This document shows positions 1-8,333 of a stretch of 64,000 nucleotides of DNA, in pieces. The position numbers and the translations under genes were made by a program. The stretch is from Chloroflexota bacterium (lineage in GTDB: Bacteria; Chloroflexota; UBA11872), in contig JAJECS010000006.1 of the NCBI GenBank assembly GCA_022821905.1, positions 186,001-250,000 on the forward strand, given 5' to 3'. Positions within the stretch are counted from its first letter, which is position 1; every line of letters begins with the position of its first letter. The notes beneath the pieces were generated by a model, which was not told where the DNA came from, made no database searches, and saw only the letters and a program-made list of their open reading frames with translations.

Positions 1-717
1 GGGGCCCGCCAGCAGATGATCACCGCCAACCTTCGCCTGGTGGTGGCGGTGGCGCGTCGCTTTGCCGATGGTCGCGCGCCGCTGCTCGACCTCATCCAGG
101 AGGGCAACACGGGGCTCATGCGCGCCGTGGAGCGCTTCGATTGGCGGCACGGATTCAGATTCAGCAGCTTCGCCATGCAGTGGGTGCAGCAACCCATCGC
201 GCGGGCGGCGGCCGAGGCCGACCTGCCGCTGCGGCTGCCCGACTACGTGCACCGCAAGCTGGCGACCTCACGTCGGATCTGGGATGAGCTGCGGGCCGAG
301 CTGCAGCGCGATCCCGAGGACGGTGAAGTGGCGCGCCGAGTGGGTCTGCCAACGGCCGAGCTGTCGCGCCTGCGCCGGTTCGCCGGGCGGACGATCTCCC
401 TGGAGAGCGCGACTGCCGACGATGAATCTTCGCTGACACCGACCGATGGAGCGCGAGTACCACAGCCGTTCGACGAGCTGCGATCAAAGTTCCTCTGCGC
501 CGATCTCAATCGGGCGCTGGCCACGCTGGACGTGCGCGAGCGGACGATCCTGCGCCTGCGATTCGGTCTCGGCGGACGCGAGCCGCTGCGCCTGGTCGAC
601 GTTGGCAATCGCCTGGGACTCACCGCCGAGCGCATCCGGCAGCTGCAAGCCCAGGCGCTCGCCAAGCTTCGGCGCTCCAGCGCCGGGCGCATTCTCGAAG
701 GCTACGCCGCGGGATAA
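1..717 (+). CDS. RNA polymerase sigma-70 family factor (5' end outside window)
   Basis: The frame is open from base 1 and the first visible residues (ARQQMITANLRLVV) match sigma-70 region 2.1, so the true start lies upstream. Region 2 follows: a QEGNTGLMRAVERFDW core-binding and -10 recognition segment, then FRFSSFAMQWVQQPI. A region-3-like stretch and a C-terminal region 4 helix-turn-helix (LGLTAERIRQLQAQAL) come next, typical of the RpoD/SigA group rather than ECF factors. Normal sigma-A regions 2.3-2.4 carry more aromatic residues than seen here, so this may be an alternative group 2 or 3 factor. It directs RNA polymerase to promoters; its regulon cannot be read from the sequence. Confidence 0.9.
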   Translation, partial: GARQQMITANLRLVVAVARRFADGRAPLLDLIQEGNTGLMRAVERFDWRHGFRFSSFAMQWVQQPIARAAAEADLPLRLPDYVHRKLATSRRIWDELRAELQRDPEDGEVARRVGLPTAELSRLRRFAGRTISLESATADDESSLTPTDGARVPQPFDELRSKFLCADLNRALATLDVRERTILRLRFGLGGREPLRLVDVGNRLGLTAERIRQLQAQALAKLRRSSAGRILEGYAAG

Positions 718-756
718 GCCGGCCGCGCGCCACTCCGGTAGGTGGATAGAATTGCG

Positions 757-796
757 TTGACCATATGGCCATACGTGATGTATGGTTTGCCATATG
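757..796 (+). promoter_or_regulatory. vapBC promoter with overlapping inverted-repeat operator
   Basis: A -35-like TTGACC (757-762) is followed after 18 bp by TATGGT (781-786). An imperfect palindrome overlaps it: CATATGGC (762-769) with GCCATATG (789-796), and inner CATAC (770-774) with GTATG (780-784). It ends 22 bp before the antitoxin ATG. This is the expected layout for autorepression by the VapB-VapC complex. The sequence features are seen directly; the regulatory role is inferred. Confidence 0.5.
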
Positions 797-818
797 ACGA
801 CGTTGAACGGTGTGGCAA

Positions 819-1058
819 ATGAAGACAACGCTGAATATCGACGACGCCGTGATGCGCCGTCTGCGCGAAGAGGCCGCGCGTCGCGGAACCACCATGACGG
901 CCCTGGTTGAGGCCGGCATCATGCGGGTGCTCGAACCGGCGCCGCCCTATGTGACCGAGCAAGATGCGCTGCCAGAGCTCCCGCGCTGGAACAGCGGCGG
1001 CGCGCTGGTCGATGTCGCCAACCGAGACGAGCTCTATGCGGCCATGGACGAGTCCTGA
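819..1058 (+). CDS. VapB-type ribbon-helix-helix antitoxin
   Basis: This 79-residue protein begins MKTTLNIDDAVMRRLREEA, the beta-strand plus helix pattern of a ribbon-helix-helix DNA-binding domain. The C-terminal half, rich in Pro and acidic residues, is the likely toxin-binding tail. A GTG at 810 would add three residues, but the ATG at 819 gives the usual RHH N-terminus. The stop codon directly abuts the PIN toxin start at 1059, so the two are very probably co-transcribed and translationally coupled. By family knowledge it neutralises the VapC RNase and represses its own promoter through the palindrome just upstream. Confidence 0.8.
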   Translation: MKTTLNIDDAVMRRLREEAARRGTTMTALVEAGIMRVLEPAPPYVTEQDALPELPRWNSGGALVDVANRDELYAAMDES

Positions 1059-1493
1059 TTGCTCGTCGTCGATACGAATGTTCTGGTTTACGCGGCCGAC
1101 GAGGGTTCGGAGGCCCACCCAGCCTGTTGGCAGCGACTGAACCAGTGGCGCGTTGAGCCCACGCCGACCTTTATCACCTGGAATGTCTGCTACGAGTTTC
1201 TTCGGGTCAGCACGCATCCGCGCGTGCTCCGCTCGCCATGGAGTCCGGGTGACGCGTGGCGATTTCTCACCGTGGTGCTTGCCTCGCCAGGCTTCGCGCT
1301 CCTGCGGCCAACCGACCGCCACCAGGCGGTTCTGACCCAGACGCTCGCGGAACTCCCGGACGTTCGCGGAAACCTGATGCACGACCTGCACACGGCGGTC
1401 GTGATGCGCGAGCACGGCGTCAGCCGCATCTGCACCCGCGACACCCACTTCCATCGGTTCCCGTTCCTCGAGGTTATCGACCCGCTGCGGTAG
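1059..1493 (+). CDS. VapC-type PIN-domain ribonuclease toxin
   Basis: The 144-residue protein has the PIN-domain acidic constellation: D5 (VVDTNVLVY), E46 (CYEFLRV), D109 (HDLHTAVV) and D128 (TRDTHFHRF), which would coordinate Mg2+ or Mn2+ for RNA cleavage. Length is normal for VapC. Translation starts at a TTG immediately after the antitoxin stop, with no gap. The pattern resembles the TA-system VapC family that often targets tRNA or rRNA, but the target cannot be inferred. All catalytic positions are intact, so the pair looks functional. Confidence 0.85.
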   Translation: MLVVDTNVLVYAADEGSEAHPACWQRLNQWRVEPTPTFITWNVCYEFLRVSTHPRVLRSPWSPGDAWRFLTVVLASPGFALLRPTDRHQAVLTQTLAELPDVRGNLMHDLHTAVVMREHGVSRICTRDTHFHRFPFLEVIDPLR

Positions 1494-1554
1494 GCGTGGG
1501 GTCGACCGGATCCACGGCAGCGGGAGATGGCCGCCCTTGGACTAACGGATGGGG

Positions 1555-2871
1555 TTAGGGAAAGACTGCCAGCAAGTCCTCGTCGGATTCGCGCCGGCGG
1601 GTCAGGCGGGCCTGACCGTCCGAAACCATCACGACGGCGGGCCGGCCGACCATGTTGTAGGTGCTGGCCATGCTCATGTGATAGGCGCCGGCTGCCGGCA
1701 CGGCGATGAGGTCGCCCCGGCGCAGCGGCGGCAGCACCGTGTCGCGCAGCAGCACGTCGCCGGACTCGCAGTAGCGGCCCGCCAGCGTCAGGGTTTCGGG
1801 TGGACCGTCGCCGGTTCGGTTCGCCAGCAGCGCGGCGTACTTGGACTGGTAGAGCGCGGGGCGCGGGTTGTCGGCCATGCCCCCGTCGACCGAGACGTAG
1901 GTGCGGACGCCGGGAATGTGCTTGACGGTCCCGACGGCGTAGAGCGCCACCCCGGCGCGCGCCACGATCGAGCGGCCAGGCTCGATGAGCAGCCGCGGCG
2001 GGTGGGGCAGCTTGCGAGCGAGCACGGTTGACGTGATGGCCGCGACGATGTCGGCCGGATCGGGCGGATCGTCGTCCAGCGTGTAGCGCACGCCGCCGCC
2101 CCCGCCCGGGCTCAGGTCGCGCAGGTCGAGGCCGTGAGCGGCGCGCATGTGCTCGGCAAAGTCGAGCGTGATGTTGACGGTGTCGGCGTAGGGCTCGGTG
2201 TCGAAGATCTGGGACCCGATGTGGGCGTGGAGGCCCATGACGTCGAGATTCGGCGCGCGCATGGCTCGCGCCACGGCTTCCTCGGCGGCCCCCGAGTCAA
2301 GCCCGAGCCCGAACTTGCTGTCCACGGCGCCGGTGCGGATGTAGTCGTGTGTATGCGCTTCCACGCCCGGCGTGAGCCGCAGGAGCACCTGCGCCGTTTG
2401 GCCGCGCCGCCGTGCCAACTCGTCGATGATCTCGATCTCTTCGAGCGCGTCGACGACGATGCGCCCGACGCCAAGCTCCAGCGCCAGGTCGATCTCGCGC
2501 GGCAGCTTGTTGTTGCCGTGGAGCACCACGCGCTCGAGCGGCAGTCCGGCGGCCTGGGCCACCCGGACTTCGCCCGAGGAGACGGCGTCCATGCCCAGGC
2601 CCTCGGAGGCCGCCACCTGCAAGAGCGTGGGATCGACGTAGGCCTTGCCGGCGTAGAGCACCAGTGCGTTGGGATAGGCGTCCGCGAGCGCGCGGGTGTA
2701 GCCCCGGCAGGCCGCCCGCAGGGTCGCCTCGTCGTAGATATAGAGCGGCGTGCCGAACTCCCGCGCCAGCTCTTCGCAGCTCGCGCCGCCGATGACCAGT
2801 GCGCCGGCGTCGTCGCGGGTGGTGTCGAGCGGGAATACCTGGTCGAGCAGGTCGTGCTCGGACGAAATCAC
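1555..2871 (-). CDS. lysA: Diaminopimelate decarboxylase
   Basis: Converts meso-diaminopimelate to L-lysine with PLP, the last step of lysine synthesis. Visible family signatures are the PLP lysine in LYAGKAYVDP (about residue 76), HAHIGSQIFD, the glycine-rich GGGGGVRY phosphate-binding loop, EPGRSIVARAG, the GRYCESGD active-site motif and AGAYHMSMASTYN. I chose a GTG at 2871, giving 438 residues. An ATG at 2937 extends the frame, but the extra N-terminus is encoded by a dispersed palindromic repeat and is unlikely to be protein. It stands alone on the minus strand, convergent with the vapBC pair. Confidence 0.92.
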   Translation of the reverse strand: MISSEHDLLDQVFPLDTTRDDAGALVIGGASCEELAREFGTPLYIYDEATLRAACRGYTRALADAYPNALVLYAGKAYVDPTLLQVAASEGLGMDAVSSGEVRVAQAAGLPLERVVLHGNNKLPREIDLALELGVGRIVVDALEEIEIIDELARRRGQTAQVLLRLTPGVEAHTHDYIRTGAVDSKFGLGLDSGAAEEAVARAMRAPNLDVMGLHAHIGSQIFDTEPYADTVNITLDFAEHMRAAHGLDLRDLSPGGGGGVRYTLDDDPPDPADIVAAITSTVLARKLPHPPRLLIEPGRSIVARAGVALYAVGTVKHIPGVRTYVSVDGGMADNPRPALYQSKYAALLANRTGDGPPETLTLAGRYCESGDVLLRDTVLPPLRRGDLIAVPAAGAYHMSMASTYNMVGRPAVVMVSDGQARLTRRRESDEDLLAVFP

Positions 2872-2910
2872 AGGGATCGTGCTCGGGCGAGACTGTTTGG
2901 GTAGGTCCTC

Positions 2911-2937
2911 GTCATTCCCGCGAAGGCGGGAATCCAC
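2911..2937. repeat. Dispersed palindromic repeat, family B (short form)
   Basis: A hairpin-forming element with the core ATTCCCGC-gaag-GCGGGAAT flanked by GTC and CCAC. Related copies lie at 6278, 25417, 32216, 44351 and 51927. It sits upstream of lysA and explains the spurious N-terminal extension of that gene. Confidence 0.8.
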
Positions 2938-2977
2938 CCGTTTGCAAACTTGGCGCCACTGAGGTCGTAGGGCTGCC

Positions 2978-3007
2978 CCTTAGATTCCTCGCTGCGCTCG
3001 GAATGAC
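2978..3007. repeat. Dispersed repeat, family A
   Basis: A 30-bp element, CCTTAGATTCCTCGCTGCGC followed by TCGGAATGAC, containing a short inverted repeat around CTCGCTGCGCTCG. Near-identical copies lie at 45477, 45666, 49788 and 52790. It lies between two minus-strand genes. Confidence 0.8.
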
Positions 3008-3031
3008 AGATTGGTGGCCTTCCGCCGGGTG

Positions 3032-3076
3032 TCCCAGGCCGCGTGCCCGGTGTCCCCGGCCGCGTGCAGCCTGGGA
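3032..3076 (-). terminator. Possible terminator hairpin after alcohol dehydrogenase
   Basis: TCCCAGGC (3032-3039) and GCCTGGGA (3069-3076) are perfect inverted arms downstream of the dehydrogenase stop. The loop holds two imperfect copies of a roughly 21-bp unit beginning GGTGTCCC. There is no clear U-tract, so termination is only a possibility. Confidence 0.35.
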
Positions 3077-3103
3077 TCGGCGACATTCGAGCGGTGCGCG
3101 GCG

Positions 3104-4219
3104 TCAAGTTGTGGGTGCGAGCGCGCTGCGCGTGACGTGGAGTTCGTCCTGGCGCTCGAAGGCCTCGTTGATCTCGTGCAGGGGATAGGTGTGGGAGACC
3201 ACTCGGTCGAATGGCAGCTTGTCGACGTTGTCCGACACGAAGTCCAGCGCCTGCTTCAGGTCCCGCCAGCGGTAGTGGGCCACGCCCAGCACCGTGATGC
3301 TCTTGAAGACGATGGTCGAGGGATCGAAGCTCGCGGTGTGCCCGACGCAGACGTTTCCGATTTCGACGTAGCGCCCGCCCGGCGCGGTCATGGCGACGCC
3401 CTCCGGGAACACCGCGGGATGTCCCACGAGCTCCATCGTCACGTCGGCTCCGAGCCCGCCCGTGAGCTCCTGGACGCGTGCGACGCGGGCCTCGGGGGTC
3501 GGGAATTCGCGCATATCGACCGTCTCGTCCGCGCCGAATGCCTTTGCCAGCTCCAGGCGTTCCGGCACGCCGTCGATCACGATCACGCAAGCCGCGCCGC
3601 GCGCCTGGGCCACGGCCGTGGCGTAGACGCCCAATCCACCCGCGCCCTGGATCGCGACCGTCTCGTTATTGGTCTGCCCGGCCCGGTCAAGCCCCGAGAC
3701 CACCTGGCTCAGGGCGCAGTTCACGCCTGAAATGTGATGGTCCGACAGGTGATCCGGCACGCGAAAGATGGAGTGGTTGGGAAACAGGTAGTAGTAGTCG
3801 GCGAACGTGCCGCGAAAGTAGGGCCACTCGTCCAGCAGCGTCATCCGATTGGTCTGGCGCGTCGGGCAGGCGTAGGTATGCCCCTTGAGGCAGTTCGCGC
3901 AGCGCATGCACGGGTGAAAGAACCCGAAGACCACGCGGTCGCCTTCGCGCAGCGGCTTACCGGCGGTGTCCACGGTGAGACCGGCGCCCAGCTTGGCGAT
4001 CTCGCCGGTGCCTTCATGCCCCAGCGTGCCCGGGAGGTTGAAACCGCGCGCGACCAGGTCCGTGTCGCCGCGCCAGTAGTGCATGTCGGAGCCGCAGACG
4101 TTGGCGAGCCGCATGCGAATGACCGCGGCGCCGGGCTCGGGGTCCGGGACGGGAAACTCCCGCAGGTCGAACGGCTCGCGGATGCCGTTGAAGACGGCAA
4201 TTGCGCCGGTTTCAGACAT
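3104..4219 (-). CDS. Zinc-dependent alcohol dehydrogenase (MDR superfamily)
   Basis: The 371-residue protein has the medium-chain dehydrogenase layout. The catalytic zinc ligand C42 lies in NVCGSDMHYWRGD, the GHEGTGEI motif follows, and the structural zinc lobe has four cysteines in the segment CMRCANCLKGHTYAC. The Rossmann motif GAGGLGVYATAVAQARGA binds NAD(P). It should oxidise an alcohol or polyol, or reduce the matching carbonyl; the substrate is not evident. Family members of this type include threonine, sorbitol and xylitol-type dehydrogenases. It stands alone, divergent from the metallo-hydrolase gene at 4366 with about 146 bp between them. Confidence 0.88.
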   Translation of the reverse strand: MSETGAIAVFNGIREPFDLREFPVPDPEPGAAVIRMRLANVCGSDMHYWRGDTDLVARGFNLPGTLGHEGTGEIAKLGAGLTVDTAGKPLREGDRVVFGFFHPCMRCANCLKGHTYACPTRQTNRMTLLDEWPYFRGTFADYYYLFPNHSIFRVPDHLSDHHISGVNCALSQVVSGLDRAGQTNNETVAIQGAGGLGVYATAVAQARGAACVIVIDGVPERLELAKAFGADETVDMREFPTPEARVARVQELTGGLGADVTMELVGHPAVFPEGVAMTAPGGRYVEIGNVCVGHTASFDPSTIVFKSITVLGVAHYRWRDLKQALDFVSDNVDKLPFDRVVSHTYPLHEINEAFERQDELHVTRSALAPTT

Positions 4220-4365
4220 GGTGGGTAAGGCTGGTTCGCTGGCCCGTTCAGACTACAGCAACGCCCGGCGCGGGTGCCTGACGGTCGAGTCGCCGCGTCC
4301 TATTCGCGTGGCGCGACCGCCGTCTCGTACGCTGCCCTCGCCGTCGCCGGCAGCGTGAGGCGTCC

Positions 4366-6246
4366 ATGGCCTGGGTCCAGATATCCGCTCGAATCTTCCG
4401 CTGGACCGACACCTGCAACGTCTACTGCGTGACCTCGGGCGACCGCGGCCTGCTCATCGACGCCGGATCGGGCGCGGCCGTCGACAACCTCGACGAAATC
4501 GGCGTGCGGCAGGTCGAGTGGGTGCTGCACACGCATCACCATCGCGATCAATCGTGGGGCGTCCAACGCCTCAAGGACCACGGCGCCAGGGTCGCGGTGC
4601 CCGAGCACGAGCGGCATCTCTTCGAGCAGGTCGAGCTGTTCTGGCAGCACAAGCGCGTCTACGACAACTACAACGACCGCAACACCTTTTTCTCGCTGGC
4701 GGAGAACGTGGCGGTTGACGCCGACCTGGAGGACTACGAGACGTTCACCTGGCGCGACGTGGAGCTGGAGATCATCCCTGCCAAGGGCCACACCCACGGC
4801 AGCAGCATGCTCATCGGCCAAATCGACGGCCGGCGCGTGGCGTTCACCGGGGACCTGCTATGCGCCGGCGGTGTGCTCTACCAATATCACGCGCTGGAAT
4901 ACGGCTACGCCGATCAGCAGGGCGCGCTTTTCACCCTGGAGTCGCTCCAGGCGCTGCGGCGGCACGCGCCCGATCTGGCGCTGCCGTCGCACGGTGATCT
5001 GATCGAGGACCCGGTCGGTGACTGCTCCCGGCTGGAAGAGCGGCTGATGGCGCTGGCGCGTCTCGGCGCCGGGATGCGCTTTCTGGGCCGCGACGGCGGG
5101 CATGGGCTCGACCTGCTGCCCGACCCGAAGTTCATCCAGGTATCGCGGCACCTGCTCTGGGGCGGACCGCACACCTGCTCCAACTTCTACGTCCTGCTCT
5201 CCAAGAGCGGCAAGGCGTGCTTCATCGACTACGGGCACTCGTTCTTCGCGCACATGGGCGTGTCCCAGGAGCGTGAGGACGGTGACACGATGCGCTTCGT
5301 CGTGCACCACCTCGACGAATTGCGGGACACCTACGGCGTGCACGAGATGGATATGGTGCTGGTCACGCACATTCATGACGACCATACGGCGGGCATTCCC
5401 TACCTGGTGCGGCACGAGGGCGCGCGCGTCTGGGCGCTCGACGAGGTGGCGCAGGTGCTGGAAGACCCGGCCGGCTGGTGCAGCACGCCATGCACGATGC
5501 CGACTCCGATTCCGATCAAACGCAAGCTGCGCGACGGCGAGCGGTTCCAGTGGGAGGAATTCGAGTTCGAGGTCCACCACGCGCCCGGCCAGACGGAGTT
5601 TCACTCGGTCCTCGCCACTCACGTCGATGGGCAGAAGGTGGCCTTCACCGGGGACAACGTTTTTCTGGAGCTGGCGCCCGGCATCACCGGCGAGATGACC
5701 GCGCAGCTCTATCAGACCACGGTGCTGCGCAACAGCTTGCAGCTGTGGATGCATCGTCGTTGCGCGGACGTGATGGACCTGGTGCAGCCGGACCTGGTGT
5801 GTCCGGGGCATCGCGAGCTGATTCCGTGGGACTCTCGGCGCGCGGCGGAGTATCGCGACTTCATTTCCCGCAAGGAGCGCGTGGTGCGGGACTTGCTGGA
5901 CGAACCCGCCGACGAAGGCGTCGACCTCTGGTGGGCGCGGCTGGTGCCATATCTGCGCCAGGTCGAACCCGGCGAGTCGTGCAGCTATCGCCTGCTGCTG
6001 CGCAACAACGCGGAACGGGCCGTGCGTTTGGAAGCGTGCCTGCTGGTTCCCGACGGATGGCGCACGAGCGAGGCATTTGAGTCCCTGCACCTTGATGCCG
6101 GAGCCCGGGGCGAGCTGACGCTTACCGCCACGGCGCCGGCGAATTCGGACATTCGCCGCATCCTCACGGCCGAGATTCGCGTGGACGGCGAAACCCGCGG
6201 CCCGGTGGCCGAAGCGCTGGTGACCGTGGGCGACGGCGCCCGGTAA
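4366..6246 (+). CDS. Double metallo-beta-lactamase-fold hydrolase
   Basis: A 626-residue protein with two consecutive MBL domains and a C-terminal Ig-like segment (about 515-626). Domain 1 (about 10-240) has HHHRDQ with H57, H59 and D61, then H142, D163 and H209; the second histidine of the HxHxDH motif is replaced by Q62. Domain 2 (about 255-500) has canonical HIHDDH (H335, H337, D339, H340), D430 and H482, but Q409 replaces the usual GHT histidine. Each half therefore lacks a different metal ligand. No signal peptide is seen. MBL members hydrolyse thioesters, esters, lactones or nucleic acids; the substrate here is unknown. Confidence 0.8.
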   Translation: MAWVQISARIFRWTDTCNVYCVTSGDRGLLIDAGSGAAVDNLDEIGVRQVEWVLHTHHHRDQSWGVQRLKDHGARVAVPEHERHLFEQVELFWQHKRVYDNYNDRNTFFSLAENVAVDADLEDYETFTWRDVELEIIPAKGHTHGSSMLIGQIDGRRVAFTGDLLCAGGVLYQYHALEYGYADQQGALFTLESLQALRRHAPDLALPSHGDLIEDPVGDCSRLEERLMALARLGAGMRFLGRDGGHGLDLLPDPKFIQVSRHLLWGGPHTCSNFYVLLSKSGKACFIDYGHSFFAHMGVSQEREDGDTMRFVVHHLDELRDTYGVHEMDMVLVTHIHDDHTAGIPYLVRHEGARVWALDEVAQVLEDPAGWCSTPCTMPTPIPIKRKLRDGERFQWEEFEFEVHHAPGQTEFHSVLATHVDGQKVAFTGDNVFLELAPGITGEMTAQLYQTTVLRNSLQLWMHRRCADVMDLVQPDLVCPGHRELIPWDSRRAAEYRDFISRKERVVRDLLDEPADEGVDLWWARLVPYLRQVEPGESCSYRLLLRNNAERAVRLEACLLVPDGWRTSEAFESLHLDAGARGELTLTATAPANSDIRRILTAEIRVDGETRGPVAEALVTVGDGAR

Positions 6247-6277
6247 CCGGTGTAAGAGTCCCTTGCGACACCCGTCC

Positions 6278-6328
6278 GTCATTCCCGCGAAGAGCCTGCC
6301 CCGTACGCGATACGGGGCGGGAATCCAC
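6278..6328. repeat. Dispersed palindromic repeat, family B (long form)
   Basis: The outer arms are ATTCCCGC and GCGGGAAT; inside them a second hairpin forms from CCCCGTA and TACGGGG around CGCGA. Almost identical copies lie at 44351-44401 and 51927-51977, which differ by one base in the loop. It lies between the MBL-fold gene and the panE-like gene. Confidence 0.85.
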
Positions 6329-6420
6329 CTCTGCCAAACCTGGAATCGCTCCGGCTGTATTCCACACTTCCCGTATCTGACGTGGCCACTCAAGAGACTT
6401 TGCAAGAAAAGGAGAACACC

Positions 6421-7350
6421 ATGCGCGTGATGATGATGGGATCGGGCGGAGTTGGCGGCTTTGTCGGGGCTGGGCTATTCGACACCGGCCACGACGTGAC
6501 ATTCGTGGCCCGAGGGGCGCATTTGGAGGCCATTCGCGAGCACGGATTGTGCATGCTCAGCGAAGACGGCTCGCGCCGCTTCCTCCAGGTCGGCGTCGTC
6601 GAGCGACCGGGGGATGCCGGGGCGACGTTCGATCTGGTCGTCTTCGCGGTCAAGGCTTACGACACGCAGTCGGCCGCCGAGTTGCTGGTTCCCGCGGTCG
6701 GCGACGAGACCGCGGTGCTCACGCTGCAGAACGGCATCGACAGCGTGCCGATGCTGTCGTCGGTACTGGGCGCGGAGCACGTGATCGGCGGCGCCACCTG
6801 GCTCACGGCGCACATTGCCGAGCCGGGCGTCATCGAATACCAGGACGCGCTGGTGCGCGCGGCCATCGGCGAGCCCGGCGGCGGGACTTCCTATCGCGTG
6901 GAGACCATTGCCGAGGCCCTGCGCGGCTGCGGCATCGAGACCGAGGTCAGCGACGACATCAACCGGATCCTGTGGAGCAAGATCGTGCTGCTGTCGGTCC
7001 ACGGCGGCATGAGCGCCGCCTGCCAGTTGCCGCTCGGCGACATCCTGTCCACCGAGGGCATGGAGGATCTCTACCGCAAGATGTTCAATGAAGCGGCCGC
7101 CGTGGGGCGGACGCTGGGCGTGGACCTGCCGGCGTCGACCAGCGACGACCTGGTCGCCCTGCTGCAATCCGCCCCGGCCGACAACACCACCTCGCTCCAG
7201 GTCGACTTCGGCCACCAGCGCCGCGTCGAGCTGGAGTACCTCACCGGCGCGGTGGTCCGCCGCGGCCGCGAGGCCGGCGTGCCCACACCGGCGCTCGAAG
7301 CCATCTATCTCTCGCTCAAGGCGAAGGCTCGGGCGTTCGGGGGGATTTAG
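6421..7350 (+). CDS. panE: 2-dehydropantoate 2-reductase family protein
   Basis: Predicted ketopantoate reductase, which makes pantoate with NADPH for pantothenate and CoA synthesis. The N-terminal dinucleotide-binding motif is GSGGVGGFVGAGL, followed by FAVKAYDTQSAAE and the LQNGIDS segment typical of ApbA/PanE. The conserved catalytic lysine is probably in ILWSKIVL. I chose the ATG at 6421, which has an AAAAGGAG ribosome site upstream and places the Rossmann motif at the N-terminus, giving 309 residues. An ATG-like start at 6382 would add 13 residues. Some family members act on other 2-oxo acids, so the substrate is not certain. Confidence 0.82.
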   Translation: MRVMMMGSGGVGGFVGAGLFDTGHDVTFVARGAHLEAIREHGLCMLSEDGSRRFLQVGVVERPGDAGATFDLVVFAVKAYDTQSAAELLVPAVGDETAVLTLQNGIDSVPMLSSVLGAEHVIGGATWLTAHIAEPGVIEYQDALVRAAIGEPGGGTSYRVETIAEALRGCGIETEVSDDINRILWSKIVLLSVHGGMSAACQLPLGDILSTEGMEDLYRKMFNEAAAVGRTLGVDLPASTSDDLVALLQSAPADNTTSLQVDFGHQRRVELEYLTGAVVRRGREAGVPTPALEAIYLSLKAKARAFGGI

Positions 7351-7684
7351 ACGACGGCGGTCTCGCGGGGTCTGGGCGTCTCGGCAATTCGTTTGCGCGG
7401 CTGATCTTTCGTCGTACCCAGGTTCCGGCGCGGGCGGTTCCGTAACCGATCAGGGCGACGGCGATCACGAGCCGAGGCCAAACAAATCGGCCCAGGGCTC
7501 GGGTCCCCCGTCCAAGCGCCGGCACACCGACGCGGGTGGCCCACCAGAGCACGCGGATCAGGTGGCGAGCGACGACGCCGAGCGCCCACACAAGGGCGGC
7601 GAGCGCGCGCTGGAGTCCGCGGGCCGCAAGGCGTGCAGCACGGCCAACCGTGCCGAAGACCGCCAGCACCAACTTTCCGATCAT
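7316..7684 (-). CDS. Small hypothetical membrane-like protein
   Basis: A possible 122-residue basic protein with alternating hydrophobic stretches (LVLAVFGTVG, ALAALVWALGVVARHLIRVL and RLVIAVALIGYGTARAG) and a proline-rich tail. A plausible GAAGGGG ribosome site lies 8 bases before the ATG. Its 3' end overlaps the convergent panE-like gene by 35 bases. I do not recognise a family. GC-rich antisense frames can look like this, so it may not be a gene. Confidence 0.35.
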   Translation of the reverse strand: MIGKLVLAVFGTVGRAARLAARGLQRALAALVWALGVVARHLIRVLWWATRVGVPALGRGTRALGRFVWPRLVIAVALIGYGTARAGTWVRRKISRANELPRRPDPARPPSSKSPRTPEPSP

Positions 7685-7900
7685 GCCGGCCGCCCCTTCT
7701 CAAGCATGGCCACAATGACAGCGGCGAACCGGATGGTACCCGACACCAGGGCCGCAACCAGCTTGGCGTGACCGCGGCAGACTGTCGGGAACGCCCCGCC
7801 CGGCGGTGTACAATGCGACATCCCTTGGCCGGTGCCTTGGGCGTGCGCGTGGTGAGGCCGAGTACGCGCATCGTGGACCACGGCCCTGTGGAACGCTCAG

Positions 7901-8065
7901 ATGCCCCGACGCGGTGATCGACTTGTCATAACGCTCGAATGCACGGACTGCGGCTCTCGCGGCTATGTGTCGAGCAAGAACCGGCGCAACGACCCGGATC
8001 GGATGGAGCTGAGCAAGTATTGCGCGCGCTGCCGCGAACATCGACGCCATCGTGAGACTCGTTAG
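7901..8065 (+). CDS. rpmG: 50S ribosomal protein L33
   Basis: A 54-residue protein too short for most gene tables. It has four zinc-ribbon cysteines (C14 and C17 in [11 protein letters not shown]41 and C44 in [10 protein letters not shown]) and the family pattern [20 protein letters not shown]. It is the zinc-binding form of L33, part of the large ribosomal subunit near the E site. The gene lies directly ahead of secE, the usual bacterial order, and overlaps its GTG start by 14 bases. A -10-like TACAAT at 7809-7814 may belong to the promoter of this operon. Confidence 0.93.
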   Translation: MPRRGDRLVITLECTDCGSRGYVSSKNRRNDPDRMELSKYCARCREHRRHRETR

Positions 8066-8321
8066 AGAACAATCCAACCGGACGCCCGCCCGCGGCAGCC
8101 GCACACGGCGCCGCACGGCGCCGCCGAGCCGCTTGAACCGCCTGCCGGGCATGGGCTTCATGCGCGACGCCTACGCCGAGCTGCGCAAGGCGCACTGGCC
8201 CACCCGCGAGCAGACGATCCGCCTCACCGGCCTGGTGGTGGCCATCAGCCTGCTCATGGCAATGCTGCTCGGGCTGGCCGATTTCGTGTTCGCCGAGCTT
8301 TTCGACGTCGTCGTGGCTTAG
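8052..8321 (+). CDS. secE: Preprotein translocase subunit SecE
   Basis: A small subunit of the SecYEG protein-export channel. The 89-residue protein has a basic N-terminal half, the conserved amphipathic segment [18 protein letters not shown] (residues about 43-60) and one C-terminal membrane helix ([20 protein letters not shown]). This matches the short single-helix SecE of most bacteria. It starts at GTG 8052, within the end of rpmG, and is followed by nusG after 12 bases. The long basic N-terminus is unusual, and ATGs at 8151 and 8160 are alternative starts. Confidence 0.9.
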   Translation: MRLVREQSNRTPARGSRTRRRTAPPSRLNRLPGMGFMRDAYAELRKAHWPTREQTIRLTGLVVAISLLMAMLLGLADFVFAELFDVVVA

Positions 8322-8333
8322 GAGGGGATAGTC

